Position numbers and translations under genes: made by a program
Shown here: positions 16,823-25,086 of the stretch, one piece after another
Position numbering within the stretch: the stretch's first letter is position 1
Layout of the letters: each line of letters opens with the position of its first letter
The notes under the pieces: generated by a model
What the model was told of the DNA's origin: nothing
Database searches by the model: none
Seen by the model: only the letters and a program-made list of their open reading frames with translations
Source: Nocardioides sp. Root1257
GTDB taxonomy: Bacteria; Actinomycetota; Actinomycetes; Propionibacteriales; Nocardioidaceae
Reading direction: 5' to 3'
Length of the DNA stretch: 64,000 bases
Assembly (NCBI RefSeq): GCF_001425175.1
Contig: NZ_LMDV01000008.1
Coordinates: 91,363-155,362 of the forward strand

Positions 16823-17698
16823 GTGCCGACGAATTCCACGGACTACACCGACGACCTGCGCCTCGCGCACGTCCTGGCCGACGACGCCGACTCGATCAGC
16901 GAGAGCCGCTTCAAGGCGCTCGACCTGCACGTGATGAGCAAGCCGGACCTCACGCCCGTCACCGACGCCGACCAGGCCGTCGAGGAGAGCATCCGCCGGA
17001 CGCTGTCCCGGGCCCGCTCACGAGACGCGATCACCGGCGAGGAGCAGGGCTCCACCGGGCACAGCCAGCGGCGCTGGATCATCGACCCGATCGACGGCAC
17101 CAAGAACTTCGTGCGCGGCGTGCCCGTGTGGGCCACCCTGATCTCCCTCGTCGTCGACGACGAGGTCGTCCTCGGCGTCGTCTCCGCGCCGCTGCTCCAG
17201 CGCCGCTGGTGGGCGTCGAAGGGCAACGGCGCCTGGACCGGCCGGTCCCTGCTCAAGGCGACCCGCTGCCAGGTCTCCGACGTACGCCGGCTCGAGGACG
17301 CCTCGCTGTCCTACTCCTCCCTCTCGGGCTGGGACGAGCGGGACCGGCTCGACGACTTCGAGTCGCTGATGCGTCGCTGCTGGCGCACCCGGGCGTACGG
17401 CGACTTCTGGTCCTACATGCTGCTCGCCGAAGGCGCCGTCGACCTGGCCGCCGAGCCCGAGCTCGAGGTCTACGACATGGCCGCGCTCGACATCATCGTG
17501 CGCGAGGCGGGCGGACGGTTCACGTCGCTGGACGGCACCGACGGGCCGTTCGGCGGCAACGCGCTCGCCTCGAACGGACACCTCCACGAGGCCGCGCTGT
17601 CCTTCCTCGGCTCGCTCCCCGATGACGACGACGACCCCGACTCGCGCCGGTCGGGGCCGGGCTCGGTGTCCGACCTGCGCGCGCACCGCCGCGACTGA
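16823..17698 (+). CDS. hisN: Inositol-monophosphatase-family phosphatase, probable histidinol-phosphatase
   Basis: A 291-residue member of the inositol monophosphatase fold. Metal-site motifs are GEEQG with the Glu, the core DPIDGTKNFVRGVP, and the C-terminal EVYDMAALDIIVREAGG. The closest known actinobacterial function for this sequence type is histidinol-phosphatase HisN, the penultimate step of histidine synthesis; inositol or CysQ-like phosphatase activity cannot be excluded, since no his genes are nearby. The start is GTG 16823, and the C-terminal 30 residues are a charged tail. Confidence 0.78.
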   Translation: MPTNSTDYTDDLRLAHVLADDADSISESRFKALDLHVMSKPDLTPVTDADQAVEESIRRTLSRARSRDAITGEEQGSTGHSQRRWIIDPIDGTKNFVRGVPVWATLISLVVDDEVVLGVVSAPLLQRRWWASKGNGAWTGRSLLKATRCQVSDVRRLEDASLSYSSLSGWDERDRLDDFESLMRRCWRTRAYGDFWSYMLLAEGAVDLAAEPELEVYDMAALDIIVREAGGRFTSLDGTDGPFGGNALASNGHLHEAALSFLGSLPDDDDDPDSRRSGPGSVSDLRAHRRD

Positions 17699-17728
17699 GA
17701 CCTCTGTACGTGTGACCGGGCTCACGAG

Positions 17729-17734
17729 TACCGT
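17729..17734 (+). promoter_or_regulatory. Leaderless -10 box of the CBS gene
   Basis: TACCGT six bases before ATG 17741, in the 42-bp gap after hisN, fits TAnnnT with leaderless spacing. Confidence 0.45.
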
Positions 17735-17740
17735 CGGTGC

Positions 17741-18172
17741 ATGCGGATCGGTGACGTTCTCAGTGCCAAGGCCTCCCAGGAGGTCGTGACGATCAGCCCC
17801 GACGCGGGCGTGCGCGAGCTGGTCGCCAAGCTCGCCGAGCACAACGTGGGCGCACTGATCGTCAGCGCCGACGGCGCCGCGCTCGACGGCATCGTCAGCG
17901 AGCGCGACGTGGTCCGTCACCTGCACAGCGACGGGACCGTCGTGAACAACACGGTCGCCGCGATTATGACCGCGGTCGTCGCGACGTGCGACAAGGACAC
18001 CGAGGTCGACGAGCTCATGAAGCTGATGACCGAGCGCCGGATCCGCCACGTCCCCGTGGTCCACGACGACCGCCTGATCGGGATCATCAGCATCGGCGAC
18101 GTCGTCAAGCACCGCATCGACCAGCTGGAGTTCGAGCGCGACCAGCTCGACAGCTACGTGCACCAGACCTGA
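17741..18172 (+). CDS. Tandem CBS-domain protein
   Basis: A 143-residue protein made only of two CBS domains (about residues 8-60 and 72-128). Landmarks are LAEHNVGALIVS and GIVSERDVVRHL in the first, MTERRIRHVPVV and GIISIGDVVKHRI in the second. Such stand-alone Bateman modules bind adenine nucleotides or SAM and act as sensors or adaptors of other enzymes. The C-terminal DQLEFERDQLDSYV is a short coiled-coil-like helix typical of these proteins. No partner is obvious; the neighbours are hisN and the frameshifted phosphatase. Confidence 0.85.
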   Translation: MRIGDVLSAKASQEVVTISPDAGVRELVAKLAEHNVGALIVSADGAALDGIVSERDVVRHLHSDGTVVNNTVAAIMTAVVATCDKDTEVDELMKLMTERRIRHVPVVHDDRLIGIISIGDVVKHRIDQLEFERDQLDSYVHQT

Positions 18173-18184
18173 GCTGGGAGACGT

Positions 18185-18203
18185 GAGCCCGGCCGGCGGG
18201 CTC
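18185..18203. terminator. Hairpin between convergent CBS and PP2C genes
   Basis: GAGCCC and GGGCTC pair around a 7-base GC-rich loop in the 30-bp convergent gap. It could end transcription from either side, though no T-run follows. Confidence 0.4.
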
Positions 18204-19226
18204 AGCCGTCGCGCTCGGCGAGCACCAGCGCGAGGTCGTCGTTCATGCCGCCGGCGTACGCCGTGACGTGGGCGACCAGCCGGTCCACCGCCTCCTGGAC
18301 GGTGCCGTCCGCGAGCTCGTCGGCGTAGTCGTCGAGCGGGAAGAACTCGCCGCTGTCGTCACGTGCCTCGACCAGGCCGTCGGTGTAGAACAGCATCCGC
18401 GCGCCTCGGGGCCACGGGTGCTCGCTGATCGTCGGCAGCGACCCCATGCCCAGCGGCACGGTCGGCTCACCGGTGTCGACCTCGGTCGCCGACCCCTCCC
18501 GCACCAGCAGCGGCGGGTGGTGCCCGCAGTTGGCAGCGTGACGCGATCCCCCTGGAACTGCCCGACGATCGCGGTCACGAACTCCTCGTCGTCGAGCATC
18601 CGGCCCATGGTCGCGTCGATCTGCCGCGCCATCGCCGCCGGGTCGGGCTCGGTGAACGCCGCCGCCCGGAACGCGCCGAGCACCGCCGTCGCCGTCTGCA
18701 CGGCCTCGAGCCCCTTGCCACGCACGTCGCCGACGATGACGCGCACGCCGAACGGCGTCTCCGCGACCTCGTACAGGTCGCCCCCGACCATCGCCTCGGC
18801 GGTGGCCGAGACGTAGCGAGCGGCGAGGCCGACCGAGCCGATGACGGTCGGGATGCTCCGCAGCACCGCACGCTGCGCGGTCTCCGCGATCACGGTCATC
18901 CGCTGGAGCCGGTCCTCGCGGCGCTCGCGGAGGGCGGCGTTCTGCACCGCGACCAGGCCGAGGACCGCGCACAGCAGGATCCTGGTGAACCAGTCGAACG
19001 TCCCGCCGTTGCCCAACCAGGTTGCGGACAGGAAGGCGCACGCGACCGCAGCACCGGCGACCACCGCCGTACGCCGCGCGGAGGTCAGCAGGCTCGCGAC
19101 GATCGCGGAGCCGGCGAAGATCGCGATCAGCTGGGCCGGGGTCGTCATCGAGAGCAGGACCAGGACGGCCAGCACGCCGAACCCGACGACGAGGCCGAGG
19201 TCGGAGCCGCGCCGGGGAGAGGTCAC
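18202..19226 (-). pseudogene. PP2C-type (RsbU-like) phosphatase broken by a one-base deletion
   Basis: The N-terminal part (from GTG 19226) has four membrane segments, then a SpoIIE/RsbU-type phosphatase with MVGGDLYEV and VGDVRGKGLEAV. At about 18531-18536 the frame breaks: the next expected block (NCGHHPPLLV, then RMLFYTDGLVEARD and NDDLALVLAE) lies in another frame ending at 18202. Adding one base (GGC to GGCC on the plus strand) restores VTLANCGHHPP and a 341-residue protein (1,026 bases). Either a recent mutation or a sequencing error. Intact homologues dephosphorylate anti-anti-sigma factors. Confidence 0.82.
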
Positions 19227-19275
19227 CCGCTCATCCTTCCAGGCCGGGCGGCCGATCGGTGACTTCGGGGTGTCC

Positions 19276-19281
19276 TAGGGT
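19276..19281 (+). promoter_or_regulatory. Leaderless -10 box of the FKBP gene
   Basis: TAGGGT seven bases before ATG 19289, same pattern as aroA. Confidence 0.5.
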
Positions 19282-19288
19282 GGTGGTC

Positions 19289-19657
19289 ATGGACAAGCCC
19301 GAGATCGAGTTCCCCGACTTCGACCCGCCCGCCGACCTCGTCATCACCGAGATCACCGAGGGCTCCGGCGAGGAGGCTGCGGCCGGCTCGAACGTCTCCG
19401 TGCACTACGTCGGCGTCGCCCACTCGACGGGCGAGGAGTTCGACGCGTCGTACAACCGCGGCGCCCCGCTGCAGTTCCGCCTCGGCATCGGTCAGGTCAT
19501 CGCCGGCTGGGACCAGGGCGTGCAGGGCATGAAGGTCGGCGGTCGTCGTCAGCTCGTGATCCCGCCGCACCTGGGGTACGGCGACCGCGGCGCCGGGGCC
19601 GTCATCAAGCCCGGCGAGACGCTGATCTTCGTCGTGGACCTCATCGGGGTCAGCTAG
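19289..19657 (+). CDS. FKBP-type peptidyl-prolyl cis-trans isomerase
   Basis: A 122-residue single-domain FKBP. Active-site landmarks are VSVHYVGVAHSTGEEFDASYNRG, with the Tyr and Asp pocket residues, then FRLGIGQVIAGWDQGVQGMKVGGRR with the conserved Trp, IPPHLGYGDRGAG, and TLIFVVDLIGV. It has no signal peptide, so it is cytosolic and probably helps protein folding. The start ATG 19289 is preceded by a clear leaderless -10. It is the only gene on the plus strand between two minus-strand genes. Confidence 0.93.
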   Translation: MDKPEIEFPDFDPPADLVITEITEGSGEEAAAGSNVSVHYVGVAHSTGEEFDASYNRGAPLQFRLGIGQVIAGWDQGVQGMKVGGRRQLVIPPHLGYGDRGAGAVIKPGETLIFVVDLIGVS

Positions 19658-19660
19658 GCG

Positions 19661-19906
19661 TCACCAGGGCAGGCCGTCGTCGGCGGTCTCGTCGGCGACG
19701 CGCGCCGACTGCGGGCCGAGCGTGACGACGTCGCCCAGCACCAGCTGGCGACCTCGTCGTGTCTCCACATCGCCGTTGACCAGCACCTGCCCGTCCTGGA
19801 TGACCGGCTTGGCCTCCGCCCCGCTCTCCACCAGGTTGGCGAGCTTGAGGAACTGACCGAGCCGGATCGACTGGTCGCGGATGGCTACGTCGTACGGCTC
19901 GGGCAT
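19661..19906 (-). CDS. S4-domain RNA-binding protein (RlbA/YbcJ-like)
   Basis: An 81-residue protein starting MPEPYDVAIRDQ. The core IRLGQFLKLANLVESGAEAK followed by GQVLVNGDVETRRGRQL is the alpha-L RNA-binding S4 motif, in the short stand-alone form also seen in YbcJ/YaaA proteins. It presumably binds structured RNA, perhaps rRNA. The gene is convergent with the FKBP gene (3 bases apart) and lies 29 bases downstream of the DUF445 gene on the same strand. Confidence 0.85.
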   Translation of the reverse strand: MPEPYDVAIRDQSIRLGQFLKLANLVESGAEAKPVIQDGQVLVNGDVETRRGRQLVLGDVVTLGPQSARVADETADDGLPW

Positions 19907-19935
19907 GGGGCCATTGTGCTCCGCCCGCACCAGGG

Positions 19936-21201
19936 TCAGCCGATCAGCACGCTCACCGTGTGGATCAGCACGCCCACCAGGCCACCGACGATGGTGCCGT
20001 TGATCCGGATGAACTGCAGGTCGCGGCCGACCTGGAGCTCGATGCGGCGCGAGGCCTCCTTGCCGTCCCAGCGGTCGACCGTGTGGGTGATGACGGCGGT
20101 GAGCTCGGCGCCGTACCGCTCGACGGCGAAGACCGCCGCGTCCGCGGCGAGGCCGTCGAAGCGGGCGCGCAGCACCGGGTCGGACACGACGCGCTGGGCG
20201 AACGCCGCGACCTCGTCGGTGATCCGGGCCCGCAGCGCGCCGTCCGGGTCGGCGAGGGAGGACTGGATGCTGCGGCGCAGCGCGTTCCAGAGCGAGACGC
20301 CGGAGGCGACGACCTGGGGTTGGTCCAGCAGCCGGGCCTTGAGCCGCTCGGTCCGCTCCTGGGTGTCGGCGTCGTGCAGCAGGTCCTGCGCGAGCTGGCC
20401 GAGCATCGAGTCGAGCGCGATCCGGGCGTGGTGACGCGGGTCGTGCCGGATGTCGTCGACCCAGCTGACCAGCTCGCGGTGCAGCCGTGAGATGACCGCG
20501 TCGTTGAGGCGGGTCGGCGCCCACCACGGCGCCCGCTCGCCCAGGATCTCGGCGACCGCCTCGGGGTTGGCGACCAGCCAGCCGTGCAGCTCGTCGAGGG
20601 TGAGGTCGACCAGGCCGTGGTGCAGGTCGTCGCGGATCGTCTCCTCGAGCAGGCTGCCGAGCAGCGGCGCGATCGGCTCCTCGTGGAAGCGCGGCACCAG
20701 CACGTCGCGCACCAGCTCCTCCACGTGCTCGTCGCGGATCCGGCCCAGCCCGATCACGGCGACGTCGGCGACCTCGTCCACGGCCCGCCGCGCATGCGCG
20801 GGTACGGCGAGCCACCGGCCGACCCGCATCGAGATCGTCGCCGCGTCGACCCGGTCGCGGATGATCTCCTCCTGGAGGAAGTTCTCCCCCACGAACTCCT
20901 CGAGCGAGCGACCCAGCTCGTCCTTGCGCCGCGGGATCAGGGCCGTGTGCGGGATCGGCAGCCCCAGCGGGCGCTTGAAGAGCGCGGTGACCGCGAACCA
21001 GTCCGCGATCGCGCCCACCATCGACGCTTCGGCGCCGGCGTTGACGAAGCCCCAGAAGCCGTGGCGGCCGAGGGTGGCGACGTACACCACTGCCGCCAGC
21101 AGCAGCAGCCCGACCGCGAGCGAGCGCATCCGGCGGAGCCCCCGTCGGCGGCGCTGGTCGGCGTCGGGGTCGGGCGTGATCATCGTCAGCGTGGCAGTCA
21201 T
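19936..21201 (-). CDS. DUF445 membrane protein (YjiN-like)
   Basis: A 421-residue protein. An N-terminal membrane segment (about residues 24-43) is followed by NAGAEASMVGAIADWFAVTALFKRPLG, the DUF445 signature, a long mostly helical region, and a C-terminal membrane segment (NGTIVGGLVGVLIHTVSVLIG) preceded by IRINGT. The role is unknown; E. coli YjiN is a homologue. ATG 21201 is used, since the frame extending to 21495 lies over the cytidylyltransferase gene on the other strand. Confidence 0.85.
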   Translation of the reverse strand: MTATLTMITPDPDADQRRRRGLRRMRSLAVGLLLLAAVVYVATLGRHGFWGFVNAGAEASMVGAIADWFAVTALFKRPLGLPIPHTALIPRRKDELGRSLEEFVGENFLQEEIIRDRVDAATISMRVGRWLAVPAHARRAVDEVADVAVIGLGRIRDEHVEELVRDVLVPRFHEEPIAPLLGSLLEETIRDDLHHGLVDLTLDELHGWLVANPEAVAEILGERAPWWAPTRLNDAVISRLHRELVSWVDDIRHDPRHHARIALDSMLGQLAQDLLHDADTQERTERLKARLLDQPQVVASGVSLWNALRRSIQSSLADPDGALRARITDEVAAFAQRVVSDPVLRARFDGLAADAAVFAVERYGAELTAVITHTVDRWDGKEASRRIELQVGRDLQFIRINGTIVGGLVGVLIHTVSVLIG

Positions 21202-21259
21202 GTCCCGCCCATCCTTCCCCATTCGGCCCAACCCAGGCCGGGGTGAGAGGATCCCCCTC

Positions 21260-21658
21260 ATGCCTCGCACCGTCATCACCTTCGGCACGTTCGACGTCTT
21301 CCACGTCGGGCACCTCAGGGTGATCGAGCGCGCCGCCGCACTCGGCGACCGTCTGGTCGTCGGCGTCTCGGCCGACGAGCTCAACCTCCGCAAGAAGGGC
21401 CGCGAGCCGGTCTTCAGCCAGGCCGAGCGGCTCGCGATCGTTGCCGCGCTCAAGCCCGTCGACGAGGTCTTCGTCGAGGAGAGCCTCGAGCTCAAGCGCG
21501 ACTACATCCAGCAGTTCGGCGCCGACGTCCTGGTCATGGGCGACGACTGGGAGGGCCGCTTCGACGAGTTCCGCGACATCTGCGAGGTCGTCTACCTGAC
21601 CCGTACGCCGGCGATCTCGACGACCGCGCTGATCGAGAAGATCTCCGCCGGCAGCTGA
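21260..21658 (+). CDS. Cytidylyltransferase-like protein (glycerol-3-phosphate type)
   Basis: A 132-residue nucleotidyltransferase. The first nucleotide-binding motif GTFDVFHVGHLRVIERA carries HxGH, followed by VVGVSADELNLRKKGREPVF and the C-terminal RTPAISTTALIEKI (RTxGISTT-type motif). These define the TagD-like glycerol-3-phosphate cytidylyltransferase family, which makes CDP-glycerol for wall polymers; ADP-heptose-like variants exist. The length matches TagD. It is divergent from DUF445; no teichoic acid genes lie nearby, so the substrate remains uncertain. Confidence 0.85.
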   Translation: MPRTVITFGTFDVFHVGHLRVIERAAALGDRLVVGVSADELNLRKKGREPVFSQAERLAIVAALKPVDEVFVEESLELKRDYIQQFGADVLVMGDDWEGRFDEFRDICEVVYLTRTPAISTTALIEKISAGS

Positions 21659-21675
21659 GCTCCCACCGGGGTGCG

Positions 21676-21708
21676 AGTGGCCCAACCAGGCAGGGTCGGA
21701 TTGGCCCT
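21676..21708 (+). promoter_or_regulatory. Candidate MocR operator upstream of the APC permease
   Basis: AGTGGCC (21676-21682) and GGATTGGCCC (21698-21707) lie 20-60 bases before the permease start. The same two words occur at the other MocR locus (40293-40318), there facing each other. This suggests a shared MocR-type recognition element. Confidence 0.45.
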
Positions 21709-21730
21709 GCGCAGGGTGCCCCGCCGGCCC

Positions 21731-21736
21731 TAGGTT
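21731..21736 (+). promoter_or_regulatory. Leaderless -10 box of the APC permease
   Basis: TAGGTT six bases before GTG 21743, typical of the leaderless pattern in this window. Confidence 0.5.
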
Positions 21737-21742
21737 TGCCGC

Positions 21743-23059
21743 GTGACCACCGCTCTCACACCCGACCCGATCCCGGTCGACGACCCCGTGACCCGGGGCG
21801 GTCTCGGCGTCCCCCAGGGCGCCGCCCTGACCCTCGGAGCCGTGCTCGGCACCGGCGTGATCTCGCTGCCCGGACTGGCCGCGCACGAGGCCGGGCCGGC
21901 GTCGCTGGTCGCCTGGATCGCGCTGGTGCTGCTGTCGGTGCCTCTCGCGACGACCTTCGCCGCGCTGGGTGCGCGCTACCCCGACGGCGGGGGCGTCGCG
22001 ACGTACGCCCGGCGTGCGTTCGGTGGCCGGGTCGCCACGGTGACCGGCTGGTGCTTCTACTTCGCGATCCCGCTCGGCGCGCCCGCGGCGGCGGGCTTCG
22101 CCGGCGCGTACGTCGCCGACAGCCTCGGCGGTGGCCGGCAGACCCAGCTGCTCACGTCGGGGCTGCTCATCGGCACCGTTGCGATCATGAACTGGTACGG
22201 CGTCCGTGTCTCGGGCCGCGTCCAGCTGGTCATCGCCGCCACCCTGGCCGTCCTCCTGCTGGTCGCCACCGCCGTCTCGCTCCCCCACGCGAGCACGGCC
22301 AACCTGACCCCGTTCGCTCCCCACGGCTGGGGCGCGATCGGCCCGGCGGCGGCGCTGCTGATCTGGGCGTTCGCGGGCTGGGAGGTCGTGACGTCGCTGT
22401 CCTCGGAGTACCGCAACCCAGCGCGCGACATCACCCGGGCGACCGCGATCGCCCTGGTGGTCATGGGAGTGATGTACCTCGGCGTCGCCTTCGCGACGGT
22501 GGCCGTGCTCGGCAACGACGCCAGCAAGGCCCCGCTCTCGGACCTGCTCGTGCTCGGCTTCGGCGAGCCCGCCCGCGGCGTGACCACGGTCGTCGCCGTC
22601 CTGCTCTCGCTCGGTGCCATGAATGCCTACTTCGCCGGCAGCGCCCGCCTCGGCGCGGCACTCGGGCGCGACGGCTCGCTGCCGGCCTGGTTCGCCCGCG
22701 GGTCGTCGGCCGGCGAGGTGCCCCGCCGGTCGCTGGCCGTCGTCACCGCGGGGTCGATGCTGACCCTGCTCGGCGTCGCTGTGACCGGGGTGGCCATCGA
22801 GCGCACCATGCTGCTCGTGACCGGCGCCTTCGCGCTGGTGTACGTCGTCGGCACGGCCGCCGCGCTGCGGCTGCTGCCGCGCGGCACCTGGGTGCGCCGT
22901 GGTGCGGTCGTCGCGTTCGCCTCGGCCCTGCTGCTGCTCGGCCTGGTCGGCCAGCACCTGCTGCCTCAGCTCGTCGTCGGGATCGCCGCCGTCGTCTGGA
23001 CGACCTGGGCCAGCCGCTCCAGGCCCGCCGTGATCGCCCCGGTCGACGCGGCGCCGTAG
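21743..23059 (+). CDS. APC-family amino acid permease
   Basis: A 438-residue transporter with about 12 membrane segments. The N-terminal GAVLGTGVISLPGLAA is the APC motif 1 region that lines the substrate site, followed by YPDGGGVATYARRAFGG and, later, SLSSEYRNPARDITRA. Substrate is probably an amino acid or amine. The start is GTG 21743. The last 94 bases overlap the 3' end of the convergent MocR regulator gene, and the upstream region carries motifs shared with the second MocR locus, so regulation by the neighbour is plausible. Confidence 0.85.
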   Translation: MTTALTPDPIPVDDPVTRGGLGVPQGAALTLGAVLGTGVISLPGLAAHEAGPASLVAWIALVLLSVPLATTFAALGARYPDGGGVATYARRAFGGRVATVTGWCFYFAIPLGAPAAAGFAGAYVADSLGGGRQTQLLTSGLLIGTVAIMNWYGVRVSGRVQLVIAATLAVLLLVATAVSLPHASTANLTPFAPHGWGAIGPAAALLIWAFAGWEVVTSLSSEYRNPARDITRATAIALVVMGVMYLGVAFATVAVLGNDASKAPLSDLLVLGFGEPARGVTTVVAVLLSLGAMNAYFAGSARLGAALGRDGSLPAWFARGSSAGEVPRRSLAVVTAGSMLTLLGVAVTGVAIERTMLLVTGAFALVYVVGTAAALRLLPRGTWVRRGAVVAFASALLLLGLVGQHLLPQLVVGIAAVVWTTWASRSRPAVIAPVDAAP

Positions 23060-24405
23060 CCGAGGACGAGGCCGGGCGGCACCCCGCTGCCGAGCGCGTA
23101 CGCCGACAGCGCCTCCACCGCGACCCCGTCGGCCGCCGCAGCGGCCGCGACCTGCGCGTCGTCGACACCCGGGTCGCGGAAGACCGCGGTCAGGTGGAGA
23201 CCGGCCGCCGACGGCACCACGTCGAGCCGGTCGCTCAGCAGCCGGTCGAGCCCGTCGAGCAGCAGGTGCCGGCGCTCGGCGTACACCGCGCGCGCCCGGC
23301 GCAGGTGTGCGCCGAGCAGGCCGTCGGAGATGAAGCGGGCCAGCGCGACCTCCTGCGCCGGTTGGCCGTAGCCGTCGGCGAGCTGGCGCGCGGCCCGCAG
23401 TGCCTCGCGGAGCGAAGGCGGCGCGACGAGGTAGCCCGCGCGGAGCGCGGGGAGCAGGGACTTGGAGAAGGTGCCGACGTAGATGACCCGTCCGTGCTCG
23501 TCGAGCGCGTGCAGCGGCTCGAGCGGCCCGTCGGTGAACCGGAACTCGCTGTCGTAGTCGTCCTCGACGATCGCCACCCCGCGCCGGTCGGCCACGTCGA
23601 GCAGCGCCCGTCGCCGGTCCCGCGAGAGCGGAGGACCGTAAGGGAACTGGTGCGACGGCGTCGTGAACACCACCCGCACGTCGTCGGGCAGCAGCTCGAC
23701 GACCAGGCCGTCGCGGTCGACGGGCACCGGCACGACGCGCGCGCCGTACGACGCGAAGAGGTCGCGGGCGTAGGGGTAGCCCGGGTCCTCGACGGCGACC
23801 ACGTCACCGGGCGCCACCAGCACGCGGGCGACCAGGTCGAGCGCCTGCTGGGTGCCGTGGGTGACGAGCACGTCGTCGGCCTCGGCCGTCACGCCCCGGG
23901 ACAGCGCGACGTAGCGCGCGATCGCCGCGCGGAGGTCGGGGTGCCCGGCGGGGTCGGCGTACCGGCCCGGCGCGTGGGCACCAGCACGCAGCTCGGCGGC
24001 GACCAGCCGGCGCCAGGTGTCGAACGGGAACAGCGACGGGTCCGGGATGCCCGAGCGGAAGTCGTACGGCGGGGCCTCGCTCGTGCCGCTGGTCGGTGTC
24101 GGCGTGAAGGTCCAGCCCGCTCGCGGCCGCAGCGCGCCGGTGCGAGCGGTCCTGGGCGTGGGGGTCGCCTGGCCCGTCACGTAGGTGCCCGCCCCCACCC
24201 GCGACTCGAAGAAGCCCTCCGCCACCAGCCGCTCGTAGGCCAGCGCCACGGTGTTGCGCGAGACCCCCAGGTCCTGGGCCAGCGCCCGGGTCGGCGGCAG
24301 CCGGTCGCCGCGCTCCAGGCGTCCGGCCCGCACCGCCTCGAGCAGCGCCCGGTAGATCGCGCTCGCCCGGTCCCCGCGCTCACTCAGGTCCACCGCCAGG
24401 TCCAC
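22966..24405 (-). CDS. MocR/PdxR-family regulator (GntR-aminotransferase fusion)
   Basis: A 479-residue fusion. Residues 12-80 form a GntR winged helix (YRALLEAVRAGRLERGDRLPP, ALAQDLGVSRNTVALAYERL), and from about 115 a type I aminotransferase-like domain. The PLP-binding Lys is in VGTFSKSLLPALRAGY, and the substrate-site Asp/Tyr in VEDDYDSEFRF. MocR proteins sense PLP or amino compounds and often control B6 or amino-acid uptake genes. The start is GTG 24405. It is convergent with, and overlaps, the APC permease gene. Confidence 0.88.
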   Translation of the reverse strand: MDLAVDLSERGDRASAIYRALLEAVRAGRLERGDRLPPTRALAQDLGVSRNTVALAYERLVAEGFFESRVGAGTYVTGQATPTPRTARTGALRPRAGWTFTPTPTSGTSEAPPYDFRSGIPDPSLFPFDTWRRLVAAELRAGAHAPGRYADPAGHPDLRAAIARYVALSRGVTAEADDVLVTHGTQQALDLVARVLVAPGDVVAVEDPGYPYARDLFASYGARVVPVPVDRDGLVVELLPDDVRVVFTTPSHQFPYGPPLSRDRRRALLDVADRRGVAIVEDDYDSEFRFTDGPLEPLHALDEHGRVIYVGTFSKSLLPALRAGYLVAPPSLREALRAARQLADGYGQPAQEVALARFISDGLLGAHLRRARAVYAERRHLLLDGLDRLLSDRLDVVPSAAGLHLTAVFRDPGVDDAQVAAAAAADGVAVEALSAYALGSGVPPGLVLGYGAASTGAITAGLERLAQVVQTTAAIPTTS

Positions 24406-24466
24406 GCCGTCAGCGTGCCAGACCCCACCGACATCGGTGGTCGACGAAGGCGCGGTACGCCGCGCC

Positions 24467-24506
24467 GGTGGTTGAGGAGGCGCGCTAGCGCCGTCTCGAA
24501 ACCCCC
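24467..24506. repeat. REP-like palindromic unit, copy 1
   Basis: GGTGGTTGAGG ... GTCTCGAAACCCCC with an inner GGCGC-GCTA-GCGCC stem. It shares its outer arms with copy 2 at 24668-24706, a pattern common between genes in Nocardioides-like genomes. Confidence 0.6.
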
Positions 24507-24607
24507 GCAGCCTGCGGGTCGGTCTGTGGTGGCGGACCGACAGGCTGGCAACGCGGGTACGGCGGCCTCGGGTCGCCGTCGCTTCCCGGCCTGCGGGTGG
24601 CCTTCAA

Positions 24608-24662
24608 CGGATAGCGGGGAAGATCTGGTGCACCAGGTGGATCAGATCTTCCCGCCTATCCG
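24608..24662. repeat. Long cruciform-type inverted repeat
   Basis: Arms of 20 bases (24608-24627 and 24643-24662) pair with two mismatches (CGGATAG ... AAGATCTG against CAGATCTT ... CTATCCG). The 15-base loop extends a further palindrome, TGGTGCACCA at 24626-24635. Strong enough for a cruciform or terminator. Confidence 0.7.
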
Positions 24663-24667
24663 CGATC

Positions 24668-24706
24668 GGTGGTTGAGGTGCGAGCGGAGCGAGCCTCGAA
24701 ACCACC
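24668..24706. repeat. REP-like palindromic unit, copy 2
   Basis: GGTGGTTGAGG (24668-24678) and CCTCGAAACCACC (24694-24706) pair imperfectly around GCGAGCGGAGCGAGC-type sequence. Five bases separate it from the preceding cruciform. Confidence 0.65.
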
Positions 24707-24924
24707 CCACGGGCAACCGCCCGGGACCACGGAAGATGGATGATAGAAGTTCCCAGATCCCTGTGAATATGGGGGTTCTGAGCCTCTCAGTGTCGGTGGT
24801 GCCTGGGAGAATTCTTCTCATGACGGCCCAGACCACACCCCAGACACCAGGTCACGGTGGCGACCGCGCGGATGCGCGACCTCGTCACCGACCTGGCGTC
24901 CGCGTCGGTGTGGTCGGTGATACG

Positions 24925-24970
24925 GACGTCATACGGATCGTGGTCTCTATGCCTCGATTCGTATGACGTC
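24925..24970. repeat. 16-bp inverted repeat
   Basis: GACGTCATACGGATCG (24925-24940) and CGATTCGTATGACGTC (24955-24970) pair with one mismatch around a 14-base loop. It lies about 120 bases before the lipoprotein gene and could be an operator, a hairpin or a transposon end. Confidence 0.6.
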
Positions 24971-25086
24971 CCGGGCACGACCGCGCGCAGGACCGCGCTC
25001 AGAGGCGCGGCGTCCGGATCTGCCGAGAACGGATGGCTGCGGCTCGGAGCTCGGGTGTCGGCTTCGCACTTCCCCGATGAGCACGC

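Larger units (their letters stand above)
24406..25086. other. 680-bp intergenic patch rich in palindromes
   Basis: No gene is supported here. The stretch contains two related REP-like units, a long cruciform-forming palindrome and a 16-bp inverted repeat, annotated separately. The part from about 24710 onward is less GC-rich than its surroundings. It separates the MocR gene from the lipoprotein gene and may be an insertion or decay zone. Confidence 0.6.
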
